Below, piece after piece: positions 14,771 to 22,677 of a stretch of 42,836 bases of DNA (positions are counted from its first letter, which is position 1; every line of letters begins with the position of its first letter). Origin of the DNA: Streptacidiphilus anmyonensis. GTDB taxonomy: Bacteria; Actinomycetota; Actinomycetes; Streptomycetales; Streptomycetaceae. A program made the position numbers and the translations under genes. The stretch lies in the NCBI RefSeq assembly GCF_000787855.1, contig NZ_BBPQ01000005.1, positions 193,991 through 236,826 on the forward strand, written 5' to 3'. The notes under the pieces are model-generated. The model was not told the origin of the DNA, searched no databases, and saw only the letters and a list, made by a program, of their open reading frames with translations.

Positions 14771-15539
14771 CCCGGCCGAGGAACGGCATGCCCGTGGCCA
14801 TGATCGTCATGAACGGGACGTTCACGTCCAGCGGGAGCGACGCCAGGTGCACCACCGTCGACGCGACGTGGGCCGCGTCCATGACCGGCTCGACGACGAT
14901 ACGGCCGTCGGCTTGGAGGATGCCCTGGGTCATGCGTTCGGTCATCTCGGTCGCGGCGTTGCCGATGTCGATCTGGCCGACGGCGATGCGGTGGGCTCGG
15001 CCCTCCAGGGCGAGGGACTTGGTGAGGCCGGTCATCGCGTGCTTGGTCGCCGTGTAGGCGACGCTGTTGGGCCGCGGGACCTGGGCCGAGATGGAGCCGT
15101 TGTTGATGATGCGGCCGCCGGCGGGGTTCTGCTCCCGCATCAGGACGAAGGCGCGCTGGGCGACGAGGAACGCACCGGTCAGGTTGACGTCGACGACCGC
15201 ACGCCAGCGGTCGGCGGGCAGCTCGGCCGCGGGGGCGGAGGTGCCGAAGGCGCCGGCGTTGTTGAAGAGCAGGTCCAACCGGCCGTAGCGGTCGGCGATC
15301 CGGTCGAAGAGCGCGGCGACGGCAGCCTCGTCGGTGACGTCCGCGGGCAGCGCCCATGCCTGGGCGATCTCGGCGGCGGTCTCTCTGAGCGCGTCCTCGC
15401 GACGCCCGGTCAGCACCACCGTCCAGCCGGCGCGCCCGAGCGCCCGCGCCGTGACGCGGCCGATGCCCGAACCCGCGCCCGTCACCAGGGCGATCCGGCC
15501 CGTCGCGCGCTGTTCCTCCGCGTTGAACCCCTGCGTCAT
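14766..15539 (-). CDS. Short-chain dehydrogenase/reductase
   Basis: 257 residues. Classical SDR features: TGAGSGIG (20-27), TGRR after strand 2, LLFNNAG (91-97), the Ser-Tyr-Lys catalytic set (S149 or S151, Y162, K166) and [39 protein letters not shown]. The C-terminal part ([42 protein letters not shown]) matches SDRs of the YdfG/SSCR type. ATG at 15539 has GGAGGAG 6 bases upstream, better than the in-frame start 24 bases further up. It appears to stand alone, convergent with the MFS operon. Confidence 0.92.
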   Translation of the reverse strand: MTQGFNAEEQRATGRIALVTGAGSGIGRVTARALGRAGWTVVLTGRREDALRETAAEIAQAWALPADVTDEAAVAALFDRIADRYGRLDLLFNNAGAFGTSAPAAELPADRWRAVVDVNLTGAFLVAQRAFVLMREQNPAGGRIINNGSISAQVPRPNSVAYTATKHAMTGLTKSLALEGRAHRIAVGQIDIGNAATEMTERMTQGILQADGRIVVEPVMDAAHVASTVVHLASLPLDVNVPFMTIMATGMPFLGRG

Positions 15540-15675
15540 GCAGCTCCTCCCGTTGATCCACAACGCTACCGCTTCCGGGGGACCAACCGTCGTGTCGCGC
15601 GTGCGCGGGGACAGTGATCAACACCATAGGCATTGCGGGATTCGAACTGTGACGCCACCTCAGGAGGCAACCGCC

Positions 15676-16419
15676 ATGTCGCACGCGTCCCAACGCCGTC
15701 CCGGAAGGCGCTCCGTCCTCGCGGGCGCCGTCGCCCTGCTCGGCGCGGCCGCGCTCCTGGCGGCGACGCCCGCCCTGCCGGCCGCCGCGGCGGCGGGCGG
15801 GCGCGGAAAGCCGCCGCATGTCTCCGCGCCGACGGGAACCGGGAGCGCCCGGCAGGTGATCACCGTGCACGCGCAGGGCACCTACGCCACGGTGACGGCG
15901 TGGCAGCTGAGCCCGGTCGGGTGGCGGCAGGTCTTCGCCACCTCGGCGGCGCGGATCGGCGCGCACGGGCTGACGGACGGGGCGACACGCAAGCAGGGCA
16001 CGCTGACCACGCCCACCGGCGTCTACACGATCACCCAGGGCTTCGGCAACGGCCCGGCTCCCCAGGGGACCAGGATGCCGTACCACCGGGTGACGCCGGA
16101 CGACTGGTGGGTGGAGGACCCGCAGTCGCCCTACTACAACTCGATGCGCACGTCCGGGCAGGGCGGCTTCCCGCTGACGGAGGCGGGCGACCGGGGCAGC
16201 GAGCACCTGGTCGACTACCCGGTCCAGTACGACAACGCGCTGGTGATCGACTTCAATATGCATCCGGCCGTCCCGGGGCGGGGCGCGGGCATCTTCCTGC
16301 ACGACCTCAGCACCTCGGCCGGCCCGACGGCGGGGTGCGTGGCCGTACCGGCCGACATGATGAGCCGCTTCCTGCGGTGGCTCGACCCCGCCGCCCACCC
16401 CGTGATCGAGATCGGCTGA
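15676..16419 (+). CDS. Secreted L,D-transpeptidase (YkuD)-like protein
   Basis: 247 residues. The N-terminus RRPGRRSVLAGAVALLGAAALLAATPALPAAAA is an export signal with paired arginines (Tat or Sec). The mature part ends in a YkuD domain: the active-site region HDLSTSAGPTAGCVAVP has His209 and the nucleophile Cys221, with Thr-Ala-Gly-Cys in place of the usual Ser-x-Gly-Cys. The segment TTPTGVYTITQGFG is the typical TPxGxF strand. Such enzymes cross-link or anchor peptidoglycan at the cell surface. No LysM or Ig-like targeting domain is seen, so it may belong to the small group of uncertain activity. AGGAGG precedes the ATG. Confidence 0.88.
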   Translation: MSHASQRRPGRRSVLAGAVALLGAAALLAATPALPAAAAAGGRGKPPHVSAPTGTGSARQVITVHAQGTYATVTAWQLSPVGWRQVFATSAARIGAHGLTDGATRKQGTLTTPTGVYTITQGFGNGPAPQGTRMPYHRVTPDDWWVEDPQSPYYNSMRTSGQGGFPLTEAGDRGSEHLVDYPVQYDNALVIDFNMHPAVPGRGAGIFLHDLSTSAGPTAGCVAVPADMMSRFLRWLDPAAHPVIEIG

Positions 16420-16542
16420 GCGGGCGGACCGGCCACGACCCCGTGAGGCCCGGCCTCGTGACGCCTCGGACCGCCGTCCGGCTTCCCCCTCGCTGAGGCC
16501 CGCCGTGCGACGCGTGGGGGCCGTGCCTCCCGCCTGAACCCG

Positions 16543-16579
16543 GAGGCGCCGCCCCGCCGGGAGCCGAGGACGGCGCCTC
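16543..16579. terminator. Hairpin between convergent transpeptidase and enoyl-reductase-like genes
   Basis: Perfect 9-bp arms GAGGCGCCG / CGGCGCCTC with a 19-base loop, 18 bases from the stop of the minus-strand gene. Confidence 0.65.
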
Positions 16580-16597
16580 GGATGAAGGCGCGCGGCG

Positions 16598-17824
16598 TCA
16601 GCCGCGGAAGCGGCCGGGAGCCGCGGTAGGCCGACTCTCGAGGACACGGAAGGCGATGCCGGCCGCACGCAGGCGACCGATGAGGGCGGCGCCGCAGGCG
16701 GACGCCGTGGTCTGCTGACCGGCCGTCTTGGGAAGGTCGTCGTAGGCCAGGCAGAGCGCGGTCTCGGCCAGCATCTTGGCCGTCTCGCCGTAGCCCGGGT
16801 CGCCGCCGGACACCTCGGTCCAGATGTGCCGGCCGTCGGCCGCGCCGGAGAACCTGACGGTGAACCAGCTGCGGGCGCGCTGCGCCGCGTCCGGGCCCGC
16901 GCCGGAGGGGCGGAGCTGCTCGAGCTTGCGGCGCAGCGGCGGGATCTGCGCGCCGAGGGCGACGCCGACCACGCCCGCGATGCCGGCGAGCGCGATCGGC
17001 AGGCGCTTGACCGCGGCGTAGTGGCCGTAGCGGAAGTCCGGCCCGTAAACCGGCAGCGCGGCCGCGCTGCGCAGCACGATCTGCTGGTCGATGGCCGGCA
17101 TGGGCACCGCCCACGCGTGGGCGTCCTTCGACCAGCGCGGACCGACCGCCGCGCCGCGCTGCCTGCGGCCGACGGTGCGCTCCTCGACCGCGCGGCGCGC
17201 CTTGGCCGCCTGGCCCATCTGGACCGGGCGGGAGAAGGCCGTCAGCGTGGAGGCGAAGGTGCCGCCGGAGAAGGTGCCGGAGACGCGGACGTAGCCCTCG
17301 ACGGCGACCGGGCCGTCGAGCTCCTCGCGGCCGGCGGCACGGGCCAGCTCGTCGACGGTGAACAGGACGCCGAGGTCGTGCGGGACGGAGTCGAAGCCGC
17401 AGGCGTGCAGCATCCGCGCACCGCTCGCCACCGCGCGGGCGTGGTAGCGGGTGTACATGGTGTCGACGAACTCCGGCTCGCCGGTGAGGTCGACGTAGTC
17501 GGTGCCCGCCTCGGCGCAGGCTCGGACGAGGGGCTCGCCGTGGCGCTGGTAGGGCCCGACCGTCGTGACGACGACGCGCGCGGAACGGGCCACCTCGGCG
17601 AGGGCGTCGGCGTCCGCACTGTCGGCGACGAGCACGGGCAGCTCGGGCAGGCCGAGCCGGTCCCGCAGCGCCTCGAGCTTGGCCCGGTTGCGGCCCGCGA
17701 CCGCCCAGCGGCAGCCCTCCGGGGCGTGCCCGGCGAGATACTCGGCCGTCAGGCCTCCGGTGAAGCCGGTGGCTCCGAAGAGGACCAGGTCGTAGGCACG
17801 TTCCGACGCTCGATCAGACACCAT
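16598..17824 (-). CDS. Trans-acting enoyl reductase/saccharopine dehydrogenase-like protein
   Basis: 408 residues. The N-terminus YDLVLFGATGFTGGLTAEYLA is a Rossmann NAD(P) site, followed by WAVAGRNRAKLEAL, VVVTTVGPYQRHGEPLVRACAEAGTDYVDLTGE and MLHACGFDSVPHDLG. This is the pattern of the mycobacterial trans-acting enoyl reductase family (Rv2953-like), which shares the saccharopine dehydrogenase NAD(P) fold. A hydrophobic stretch near LPIALAGIAGVVGVALGA may touch the membrane. In mycobacteria a relative reduces polyketide chains of phenolic glycolipids; in streptomycetes the role is not established. ATG at 17824 lies 16 bases after the methyltransferase stop, so the two genes form an operon. 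Confidence 0.85.
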   Translation of the reverse strand: MVSDRASERAYDLVLFGATGFTGGLTAEYLAGHAPEGCRWAVAGRNRAKLEALRDRLGLPELPVLVADSADADALAEVARSARVVVTTVGPYQRHGEPLVRACAEAGTDYVDLTGEPEFVDTMYTRYHARAVASGARMLHACGFDSVPHDLGVLFTVDELARAAGREELDGPVAVEGYVRVSGTFSGGTFASTLTAFSRPVQMGQAAKARRAVEERTVGRRQRGAAVGPRWSKDAHAWAVPMPAIDQQIVLRSAAALPVYGPDFRYGHYAAVKRLPIALAGIAGVVGVALGAQIPPLRRKLEQLRPSGAGPDAAQRARSWFTVRFSGAADGRHIWTEVSGGDPGYGETAKMLAETALCLAYDDLPKTAGQQTTASACGAALIGRLRAAGIAFRVLESRPTAAPGRFRG

Positions 17825-17840
17825 GGGCAGCACTGTAGCG

Positions 17841-18512
17841 CTACCCGCTGGTAACCGGCACCGCCTCCCGGCGCTTTCGGACCAGCAGGCAGGCCTGCTC
17901 CCGGCGGACGCCGGGCAGCCGCATCAGCGCCTCGCGCTCGAAGCCCGCCGCTGCCAGCTCGGCCGCGACCTCCTCGGGCTGTATCAGGTCGATGGTGTAG
18001 TCGACCCCGGCCTGCCCGTAGGCGCCCGTGACCTGCGACTGGCCGTCACCGACGTGGAAGCCGAGCAGCGCGTAGCCGCCCGGGGCGAGGGCGCGGCGCC
18101 ACTCGGCGAAGACGGCGGGCCGCTCGGCCGGAGGCGTGTGCAGCAGCGACCACCAGGACAGGACCCCGCCGAGCGCGCCGTCGGCCGCGTCGAGGGACCC
18201 GAGCGTGCCGACCTCGAACCGGATCTCCGGGTGGGCCCGGCGGGCGGCCGCCACCGTGCCGGGCGAGACGTCGACGCCGAACACCGGCACGCCGAGGTCG
18301 CGCAGGTGCGCCGCGACATGCCCGGGACCGCAGCCGAGGTCGGCGACCGGTCCGGCGCCCGCCGCCGCCACCAGCTCGGCGAACGCCGCGATCATCGCGC
18401 GCCCCCGCACGTCCTGCGCGAACAGCGCGGGCACCGTCGCCGCGTACGTCTCGGCGACCGCGTCGTAGGCACGCCGCGCCTCGTCCTCACGGTCCGACAG
18501 GGTCGTCTCCAT
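17841..18512 (-). CDS. SAM-dependent class I methyltransferase
   Basis: 223 residues with a Rossmann methyltransferase core: AGPVADLGCGPGHVAAHLRDLG (motif I), VFGVDVSPGTVAAARR (acidic end of strand 2), FEVGTLGSLDAADGALGGVLSWWSLLHTPPAERPAVFAEWRRALAPGGYALLGFHVG (motifs II and III). The acceptor is not predictable. ATG at 18512 begins METTLSDREDEARRAYDAVAETYA, the usual helix before motif I; a longer start would add about 21 residues of no recognisable character. It is first of a two-gene operon with the enoyl-reductase-like gene. Confidence 0.9.
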   Translation of the reverse strand: METTLSDREDEARRAYDAVAETYAATVPALFAQDVRGRAMIAAFAELVAAAGAGPVADLGCGPGHVAAHLRDLGVPVFGVDVSPGTVAAARRAHPEIRFEVGTLGSLDAADGALGGVLSWWSLLHTPPAERPAVFAEWRRALAPGGYALLGFHVGDGQSQVTGAYGQAGVDYTIDLIQPEEVAAELAAAGFEREALMRLPGVRREQACLLVRKRREAVPVTSG

Positions 18513-18596
18513 GCGCCCACCCCCGGGGAAGTTCCGATCTGTGCTCGGATCCGTCCTACCAGGCGCGACTGACAACGCGCCGGATGCTGCAGATCG

Positions 18597-19859
18597 TCAA
18601 GCGCGCTCAGGAGTCGGGGACGCGGCCACGTCCCCTTCGCCTTCAACGATCGCTCCAGCGGTAGCCTGCACCCAGGGGTCCTTGCGGAGGCGCTGGATGA
18701 GCAGCAGAGCCCGCGCTTCGCTGTCGAGGTCGGCTCCTCCGGACCAGGACCCGGAGTCCGGTGGCCCCGCGTGCGGCAGTCCAGCCGACTTGGCTCGGCA
18801 CGCGATCTCCAGGCGGAGGGCCTCCAAGGTCAGGTCGAGATCCTCGTCAGGCGGTCGCTGGACGTTCCGGAGTGCGGTGGTCGCGCACTCGGTCATGGCC
18901 GGCGATACGAAGCCGGCCAGTTCCCATTGCGCATCCCGGATCTCGATCGCACGGCGATACAGCCTGCGTTGCGCTCCTGGGACGCCGACCAGATCCGCCC
19001 AGCGAGAGCGAGTGACACCGAGGACGTGCCCGGGCGCGATCTGACTCAGCAGCTCCCAGAGCGGACGAAGACGATGGTACTGACTCAGTCGCCCGATGAA
19101 CCGTCCCAGGCGGTGGGCCCCGATGATGCACGCGGCGAGACCGAGCATGCCCAGGCCCGCCTCCAACAGCACGACGGGAACGAACCCGAATCGTCCGTCC
19201 AATGGGTAGGGCAGCCCGAAAGCGTGGGTGAAGAGGTACCAGACACGCACGCCGACGTAAGCCGAGCCGACGACAAACCCACCGATGAGCATGCGCAGGG
19301 CGTTCCGGAGCAAGGGTGCGCCGACGCTTCGGATCCGCGGGCGGAACAACACGATCTCGACGACCAGGCTGGTCGCCAGAGCCCCCTGGTAAAGCAGTTG
19401 GTAGGTGAGGACGACAAGCGACCGCGCCTGCCAACAGCCGAAGTCAGGATGGTCGAGGCTGCGCGGAATGGCGAGGAACAAGGCGACCAGGAGAATCCCG
19501 TCGAGCGCGAGGAGCGATTGCCCGACCCGTAGCGCGCGGCGCGTCGCGGAGGTCACCCCGGTCAGCAGCGCCGCTGACTCCAACGCGGCGACCATCGCCA
19601 GGATCGCCAGAACATGGCCGGCGAGGATCGAGCCATCGGGGACGCCGGTCGTCACGTCCAGCGCGCGCCGGACACTGTATCCGGTGAGCGTCGCCGCACC
19701 GCTCGCGAACAGGAAGAGGAACATCAGCGGGCGTCGCCGGGCCGAACCGCCCAAGAAGGCGACCAGCAGCAGAGTGACGAACCACAACAACATGAGGACC
19801 GTCAGCCACACCACGCTGGGCCCGACCCCGACGACACCGTGGAGTTCAGAGCAGTTCAT
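18597..19859 (-). CDS. Polytopic membrane protein of the MAB_1171c-like type (DUF6545-like C-terminal region)
   Basis: 420 residues. The first two thirds hold about seven hydrophobic helices, beginning VVWLTVLMLLWFVTLLLVAFL and ending AGLGMLGLAACIIGAHRLG; the last third is soluble and helical (LSQYHRLRPLWELLSQIAPGHVLGV...RRAIEIRDAQWELAGFVSPAM). This layout and the RPLWELL/RAIEIRDA segments match the actinobacterial family annotated as MAB_1171c-like putative transporter. No transport motif is seen and the function is unknown. It overlaps the ImmA/IrrE gene stop by 14 bases (ATG 19859; a GTG at 19868 is also possible), so it is bound to that regulator-protease pair. A signal-sensing or substrate role for the protease is inference. 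Confidence 0.82.
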   Translation of the reverse strand: MNCSELHGVVGVGPSVVWLTVLMLLWFVTLLLVAFLGGSARRRPLMFLFLFASGAATLTGYSVRRALDVTTGVPDGSILAGHVLAILAMVAALESAALLTGVTSATRRALRVGQSLLALDGILLVALFLAIPRSLDHPDFGCWQARSLVVLTYQLLYQGALATSLVVEIVLFRPRIRSVGAPLLRNALRMLIGGFVVGSAYVGVRVWYLFTHAFGLPYPLDGRFGFVPVVLLEAGLGMLGLAACIIGAHRLGRFIGRLSQYHRLRPLWELLSQIAPGHVLGVTRSRWADLVGVPGAQRRLYRRAIEIRDAQWELAGFVSPAMTECATTALRNVQRPPDEDLDLTLEALRLEIACRAKSAGLPHAGPPDSGSWSGGADLDSEARALLLIQRLRKDPWVQATAGAIVEGEGDVAASPTPERA

Positions 19860-20316
19860 CCAGATCACCCAGCGGTCGAGGGTCGACGCCCGGCCAGTCC
19901 GCGCGTTCGAGGATGAGCGCGGCCATCAGCTCCGCCTCTTTCTCCTGGGGAGTGGGATAGCCACCACGCGTCAGAACACGCTCGACCATGGCGGGGTCGA
20001 GTCGGGAGAACATCGACGCGAGGCCGGCGCCGAGACCGGTGTGATCGCAGAGCATGTGCCCGATCTCGTGCAACACGATGTTCTGCTGGTGCAGCGGACT
20101 GGTTCCTCGAGCATGGAATATGTAGTCGACCCTGTCGGTCCCGATCCACATCCCGCAGGGCTGACCGGGCTCCGCGGTCGGAAGGGGCTGCAGCCGTATG
20201 GGGCGCCCACGTTCACGCGCGAGCTGCTCGCAGAGCGCGTCCACGGTGAAGGGGCGTGGCATATCGATTCCAGCCAACCGAGCCCGTAATCTCCGCAGCT
20301 GTCGAGCATGCCCCAT
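19846..20316 (-). CDS. ImmA/IrrE-family zinc metallopeptidase
   Basis: 156 residues. VLHEIGHMLCDH carries the zinc motif H83-E84-x2-H87, and EKEAELMAALIL (E127 or E129) provides the likely third ligand. The N-terminal part (FTVDALCEQLARERGRPIRLQPLP...GMWIGTDRVDYIFHARGTSPLHQQNIV) is the standard core. Relatives cleave an XRE-type repressor to switch on genes (ImmA in ICEBs1, IrrE/PprI in Deinococcus). GGGGGAG lies 6 bases before the ATG at 20316. The XRE gene ends 58 bases upstream, so the likely target is its neighbour. No mobile-element genes are nearby. Confidence 0.92.
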   Translation of the reverse strand: MGHARQLRRLRARLAGIDMPRPFTVDALCEQLARERGRPIRLQPLPTAEPGQPCGMWIGTDRVDYIFHARGTSPLHQQNIVLHEIGHMLCDHTGLGAGLASMFSRLDPAMVERVLTRGGYPTPQEKEAELMAALILERADWPGVDPRPLGDLDELL

Positions 20317-20374
20317 GGACCACTCCCCCCGAAGCCTTCACACCGCAGGGTGCCGATGGTATCGGTCCGGGCCG

Positions 20375-20830
20375 TCAGCTGGCTGAACCACCTTCGCGGG
20401 AGGCGGGGTTGTCATGGTCGGCCGGGAGGCCCTCCAGCGATCGGGCGTGCTCGATCATGGCTTGGATGGCGGCGAGTCCGGACGCCGACAGATCCGCAGC
20501 ACGCAGTGCGAGGGTGCGCACCGAGGATTCCCGCAGCGCTGCCAGCAGCTGCAACTGGGCGTCGATCTCGGCGGCGTCCTCGTCGAGAAAGTAGGACGTG
20601 GGCACGCCGAAGAACCGGGCGAGTCCCTCCAAGTGCCGCATGGTCGGGTTGTCGCGGACGCCCTTGCGCAGCTGCCACACATAGGTGTGGGAGATCATCG
20701 TGCCGCGCTCCCGGATGGCCGCCGCGACCTCCTCGTAGGTGTACTCGGCCCGGTCGGCGGGATGCACCGTGCGGAAAAGGCGGTCGAGTCGCCCAGCCAG
20801 GGAGGTGTGCGCAGCCTGCTGTTCGGTCAT
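20375..20830 (-). CDS. XRE-family helix-turn-helix regulator
   Basis: 151 residues with a lambda-repressor-like domain near residues 9-84: LAGRLDRLFRTVHPADRAEYTYEEVAAAIRERGTMISHTYVWQLRKGVRDNPTMRHLEGLARFFGVPTSYFLDED. The rest (AAEIDAQLQLLAALRESSVRTLALRAADLSASGLAAIQAMIEHAR) is helical, suitable for dimerisation and as a cleavable region. ATG at 20830 has GGAGG 6 bases upstream. It heads the operon XRE, ImmA/IrrE, membrane protein, and is divergent from the secreted duplicated protein, whose promoter it may control. Confidence 0.92.
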   Translation of the reverse strand: MTEQQAAHTSLAGRLDRLFRTVHPADRAEYTYEEVAAAIRERGTMISHTYVWQLRKGVRDNPTMRHLEGLARFFGVPTSYFLDEDAAEIDAQLQLLAALRESSVRTLALRAADLSASGLAAIQAMIEHARSLEGLPADHDNPASREGGSAS

Positions 20831-20894
20831 GTGCCGCCTCCTTCCGCCACCGGCACCCAAGTCTAGTTGACGGCCGCCGCGACTCCATCAGCTG

Positions 20895-20922
20895 TTGACA
20901 GCGCGCCGGACGGACGTAAACT
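20895..20922 (+). promoter_or_regulatory. Promoter for the secreted duplicated protein
   Basis: TTGACA (20895-20900), 16 bases, TAAACT (20917-20922). It predicts a leader of about 120 bases before the ATG at 21049. A second GTTGAC sits at 20866-20871, so the repeated GTTGAC could also be part of a regulator site. A possible opposing -10 (TAGACT on the minus strand, about 20860-20865) would serve the XRE operon. Confidence 0.5.
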
Positions 20923-21048
20923 CAGATTTATGAGCAGGGCGGCCGTCATCAACTGCCGCCCGGGCCGAGCGCGCCGGCCTTCCGCTCGACGTCGATCACG
21001 TCGCGAGCTGCGACGCCATGAAGGCACGACATCGATCGAGGAGAATTG

Positions 21049-21627
21049 ATGATCAAGCACGCCAAGACCGCGCTGGCGATCGCGGCACTGTCCCTGGGCG
21101 TCAGCACGGCCGGGGCCACCACGGCGTCCGCGACGGAGAAGCCGGCGGCCGAATCCATCCGGGCGACCGTCGCCGCTCCCACGGCCACCTCCGCGTGGGT
21201 GCACTTCCTGCCGACCTACGAGTCCGACCACCTGAGCATCAACAGCGGTGACACGCTCGGGGTCGCGTGCTGGGTGGCCTCCGAGGGGACCATCTGGGAT
21301 CTGGTGATCGACACGACCAACGACAACGCGGGCTACACCCTGGCGAGCTACCTGACGGTGACGGGGGCGCCCGCGCCGTGCGGCAGCGCGGGCATCGCCA
21401 GCGGCGTGCCGTCGCAGACCTGGATACACCTCCACCCCCAGGCGGACTGGGAGCACCAGATCCTCAACCCCGGCGACAGCATCAGGTCCCTGTGCAACCT
21501 CGGCTACGTCTACGACCCCAGCGACGGCCAAACGCTGATCTGGGACCTCGTCGTCGACAACACCAGCGGGCTGGCCGGCCTCACCTGGGACAAGGCGGTC
21601 TACGGAGTCACTCCGCCCGCATGCTGA
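21049..21627 (+). CDS. Small secreted protein with two tandem SH3-like repeats
   Basis: 192 residues. MIKHAKTALAIAALSLGVSTAGATTASA is a Sec signal peptide, with cleavage likely after residue 28. The mature protein is an internal duplication: residues 50-111 (WVHFLPTYESDHL...GDTLGVACW...IWDLVIDTT...C111) and 125-192 (WIHLHPQADWEHQ...GDSIRSLCN...IWDLVVDNT...C192). Each copy has two Cys (74 and 111; 149 and 192), probably one disulfide per copy. The pattern GDT-x3-C-W...WD-L-V resembles bacterial SH3-like domains, but similarity is weak and no function is known. GGAG precedes the ATG. It is divergent from the XRE-ImmA operon and has its own terminator. Confidence 0.8.
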   Translation: MIKHAKTALAIAALSLGVSTAGATTASATEKPAAESIRATVAAPTATSAWVHFLPTYESDHLSINSGDTLGVACWVASEGTIWDLVIDTTNDNAGYTLASYLTVTGAPAPCGSAGIASGVPSQTWIHLHPQADWEHQILNPGDSIRSLCNLGYVYDPSDGQTLIWDLVVDNTSGLAGLTWDKAVYGVTPPAC

Positions 21628-21674
21628 CGGGGTGACCGGTCGGCGACTCCAAGCGCGCCGCCCATCGGCGACGG

Positions 21675-21715
21675 GACGCCCGGCACGGGCTCCAGGAGAG
21701 CCCGCGCCGGGCGTC
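21675..21715 (+). terminator. Strong terminator of the secreted-protein gene
   Basis: GACGCCCGGC-a-CGGGCTC, 5-base loop, GAGCCCG-c-GCCGGGCGTC: 17 base pairs with a single mismatch, 48 bases past the stop. Confidence 0.88.
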
Positions 21716-21749
21716 GGGGCTACTCCACCGCTCCGCGAGCTTGACATAC

Positions 21750-21768
21750 TTAGGTTAGGCAAACCTAA
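21750..21768. promoter_or_regulatory. Iron box (DmdR/IdeR site) upstream of the ATPase gene
   Basis: TTAGGTTAGGCAAACCTAA, a near-perfect match to the actinobacterial TTAGGTTAGSCTAACCTAA consensus. A TTGACA at 21741-21746 sits just upstream, so iron-loaded repressor would cover the spacer and -10. The site ends 9 bases from the ATG. Confidence 0.93.
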
Positions 21769-21777
21769 GTTAGCCCC

Positions 21778-22677
21778 ATGCTTGAGACCCGTGCCCTCCG
21801 CCTCTCCTACGACCGCCCCCGCTCGGCCGCGGCCACGGCCGAACCCGTCGTCGCCGACCTCGACATCGCCCTGCCGCGCGACGCCGTCACCGCGATCGTG
21901 GGCCCCAACGGCTGCGGCAAGTCGACGCTGCTGCGCGGGCTCGCGCGCCTGCTGAAGCCGGCCGCCGGATCGGTGCTGCTGGACGGCGCCGACCTGCACC
22001 GGCTGCCCTCGCGGGAGGTGGCCCGGCGGCTCGGGCTGCTGCCCCAGCAGCCCGTCGCGCCGGAGGGGATCACCGTCGAGGGGCTGGTCCGCCTGGGACG
22101 GCACCCGCACCAGGGCCTTTTCGGAGCCTGGAGCGCGGCCGACCAGGACGCCGTCGAGCGCGCCCTCGACCGCACCGGGACGTCCGCCCTGCGTGACCGG
22201 CTCGTCGACCGGCTCAGCGGAGGGCAACGCCAGCGTGCCTGGATCGCACTGACGCTCGCGCAGGAGACGGAGTTGCTGCTCCTGGACGAGCCGACCACCT
22301 TCCTCGACCTGCGCCACCAGCTCGACGTGCTGGATCTGGCGGTCCGGCTCCAGCGCGAGTCGGGCCGGACCGTCGTCATGGTCCTGCACGACCTCGGCCA
22401 GGCCGCCCGTTACGCGGACCACCTGGTGGTGCTGCGCGCGGGCCGCCTCGTCGCGGCGGGTCCGCCGCACGAGGTGCTGGACGCCGAACTGGTCGCGGAG
22501 GTCTTCGACGTGGAGTGCCGGGTGGTGCCGGACCCGGAGACCGGCACCCCGCTCGTCGTCCCGTCCGCCCGCCACGGCAGCGCCTGCGGGCTGGCCGGTC
22601 CCGCCCGGCTCGGCGTCCCCGCCGCCCTCCACGGCGGTCCCCACGCCGTCACACCGTCGCCGTCCGGCGCTCCTTGA
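21778..22677 (+). CDS. Ferric-siderophore ABC transporter ATPase (FepC/FecE-like)
   Basis: 299 residues. Walker [10 protein letters not shown] (42-50), Q-loop LLPQQP (87-92), signature LSGGQRQR (146-153), Walker B LLLLDEP (166-172) and the switch His in [29 protein letters not shown]...[18 protein letters not shown] is typical of iron-siderophore ATPases. The last 40 residues are Gly/Pro/His-rich and probably disordered. There is no ribosome-binding site and the ATG lies directly after the iron box, so translation may be leaderless. It faces the permease genes and overlaps the end of one by 29 bases, unlike the usual single operon. It should power the FecCD pair next door. Confidence 0.94.
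   Translation: MLETRALRLSYDRPRSAAATAEPVVADLDIALPRDAVTAIVGPNGCGKSTLLRGLARLLKPAAGSVLLDGADLHRLPSREVARRLGLLPQQPVAPEGITVEGLVRLGRHPHQGLFGAWSAADQDAVERALDRTGTSALRDRLVDRLSGGQRQRAWIALTLAQETELLLLDEPTTFLDLRHQLDVLDLAVRLQRESGRTVVMVLHDLGQAARYADHLVVLRAGRLVAAGPPHEVLDAELVAEVFDVECRVVPDPETGTPLVVPSARHGSACGLAGPARLGVPAALHGGPHAVTPSPSGAP

Noticed and set aside
19846-20830. ImmA/XRE pair as part of an integrative element
   Set aside because: No integrase, relaxase, att-like direct repeat or tRNA is present in the window, and GC content matches the neighbours.
20867-21049. Possible 60-residue leader peptide before the secreted duplicated protein
   Set aside because: No ribosome-binding site, Arg-rich translation, and a promoter lies inside it; more likely an untranslated leader.
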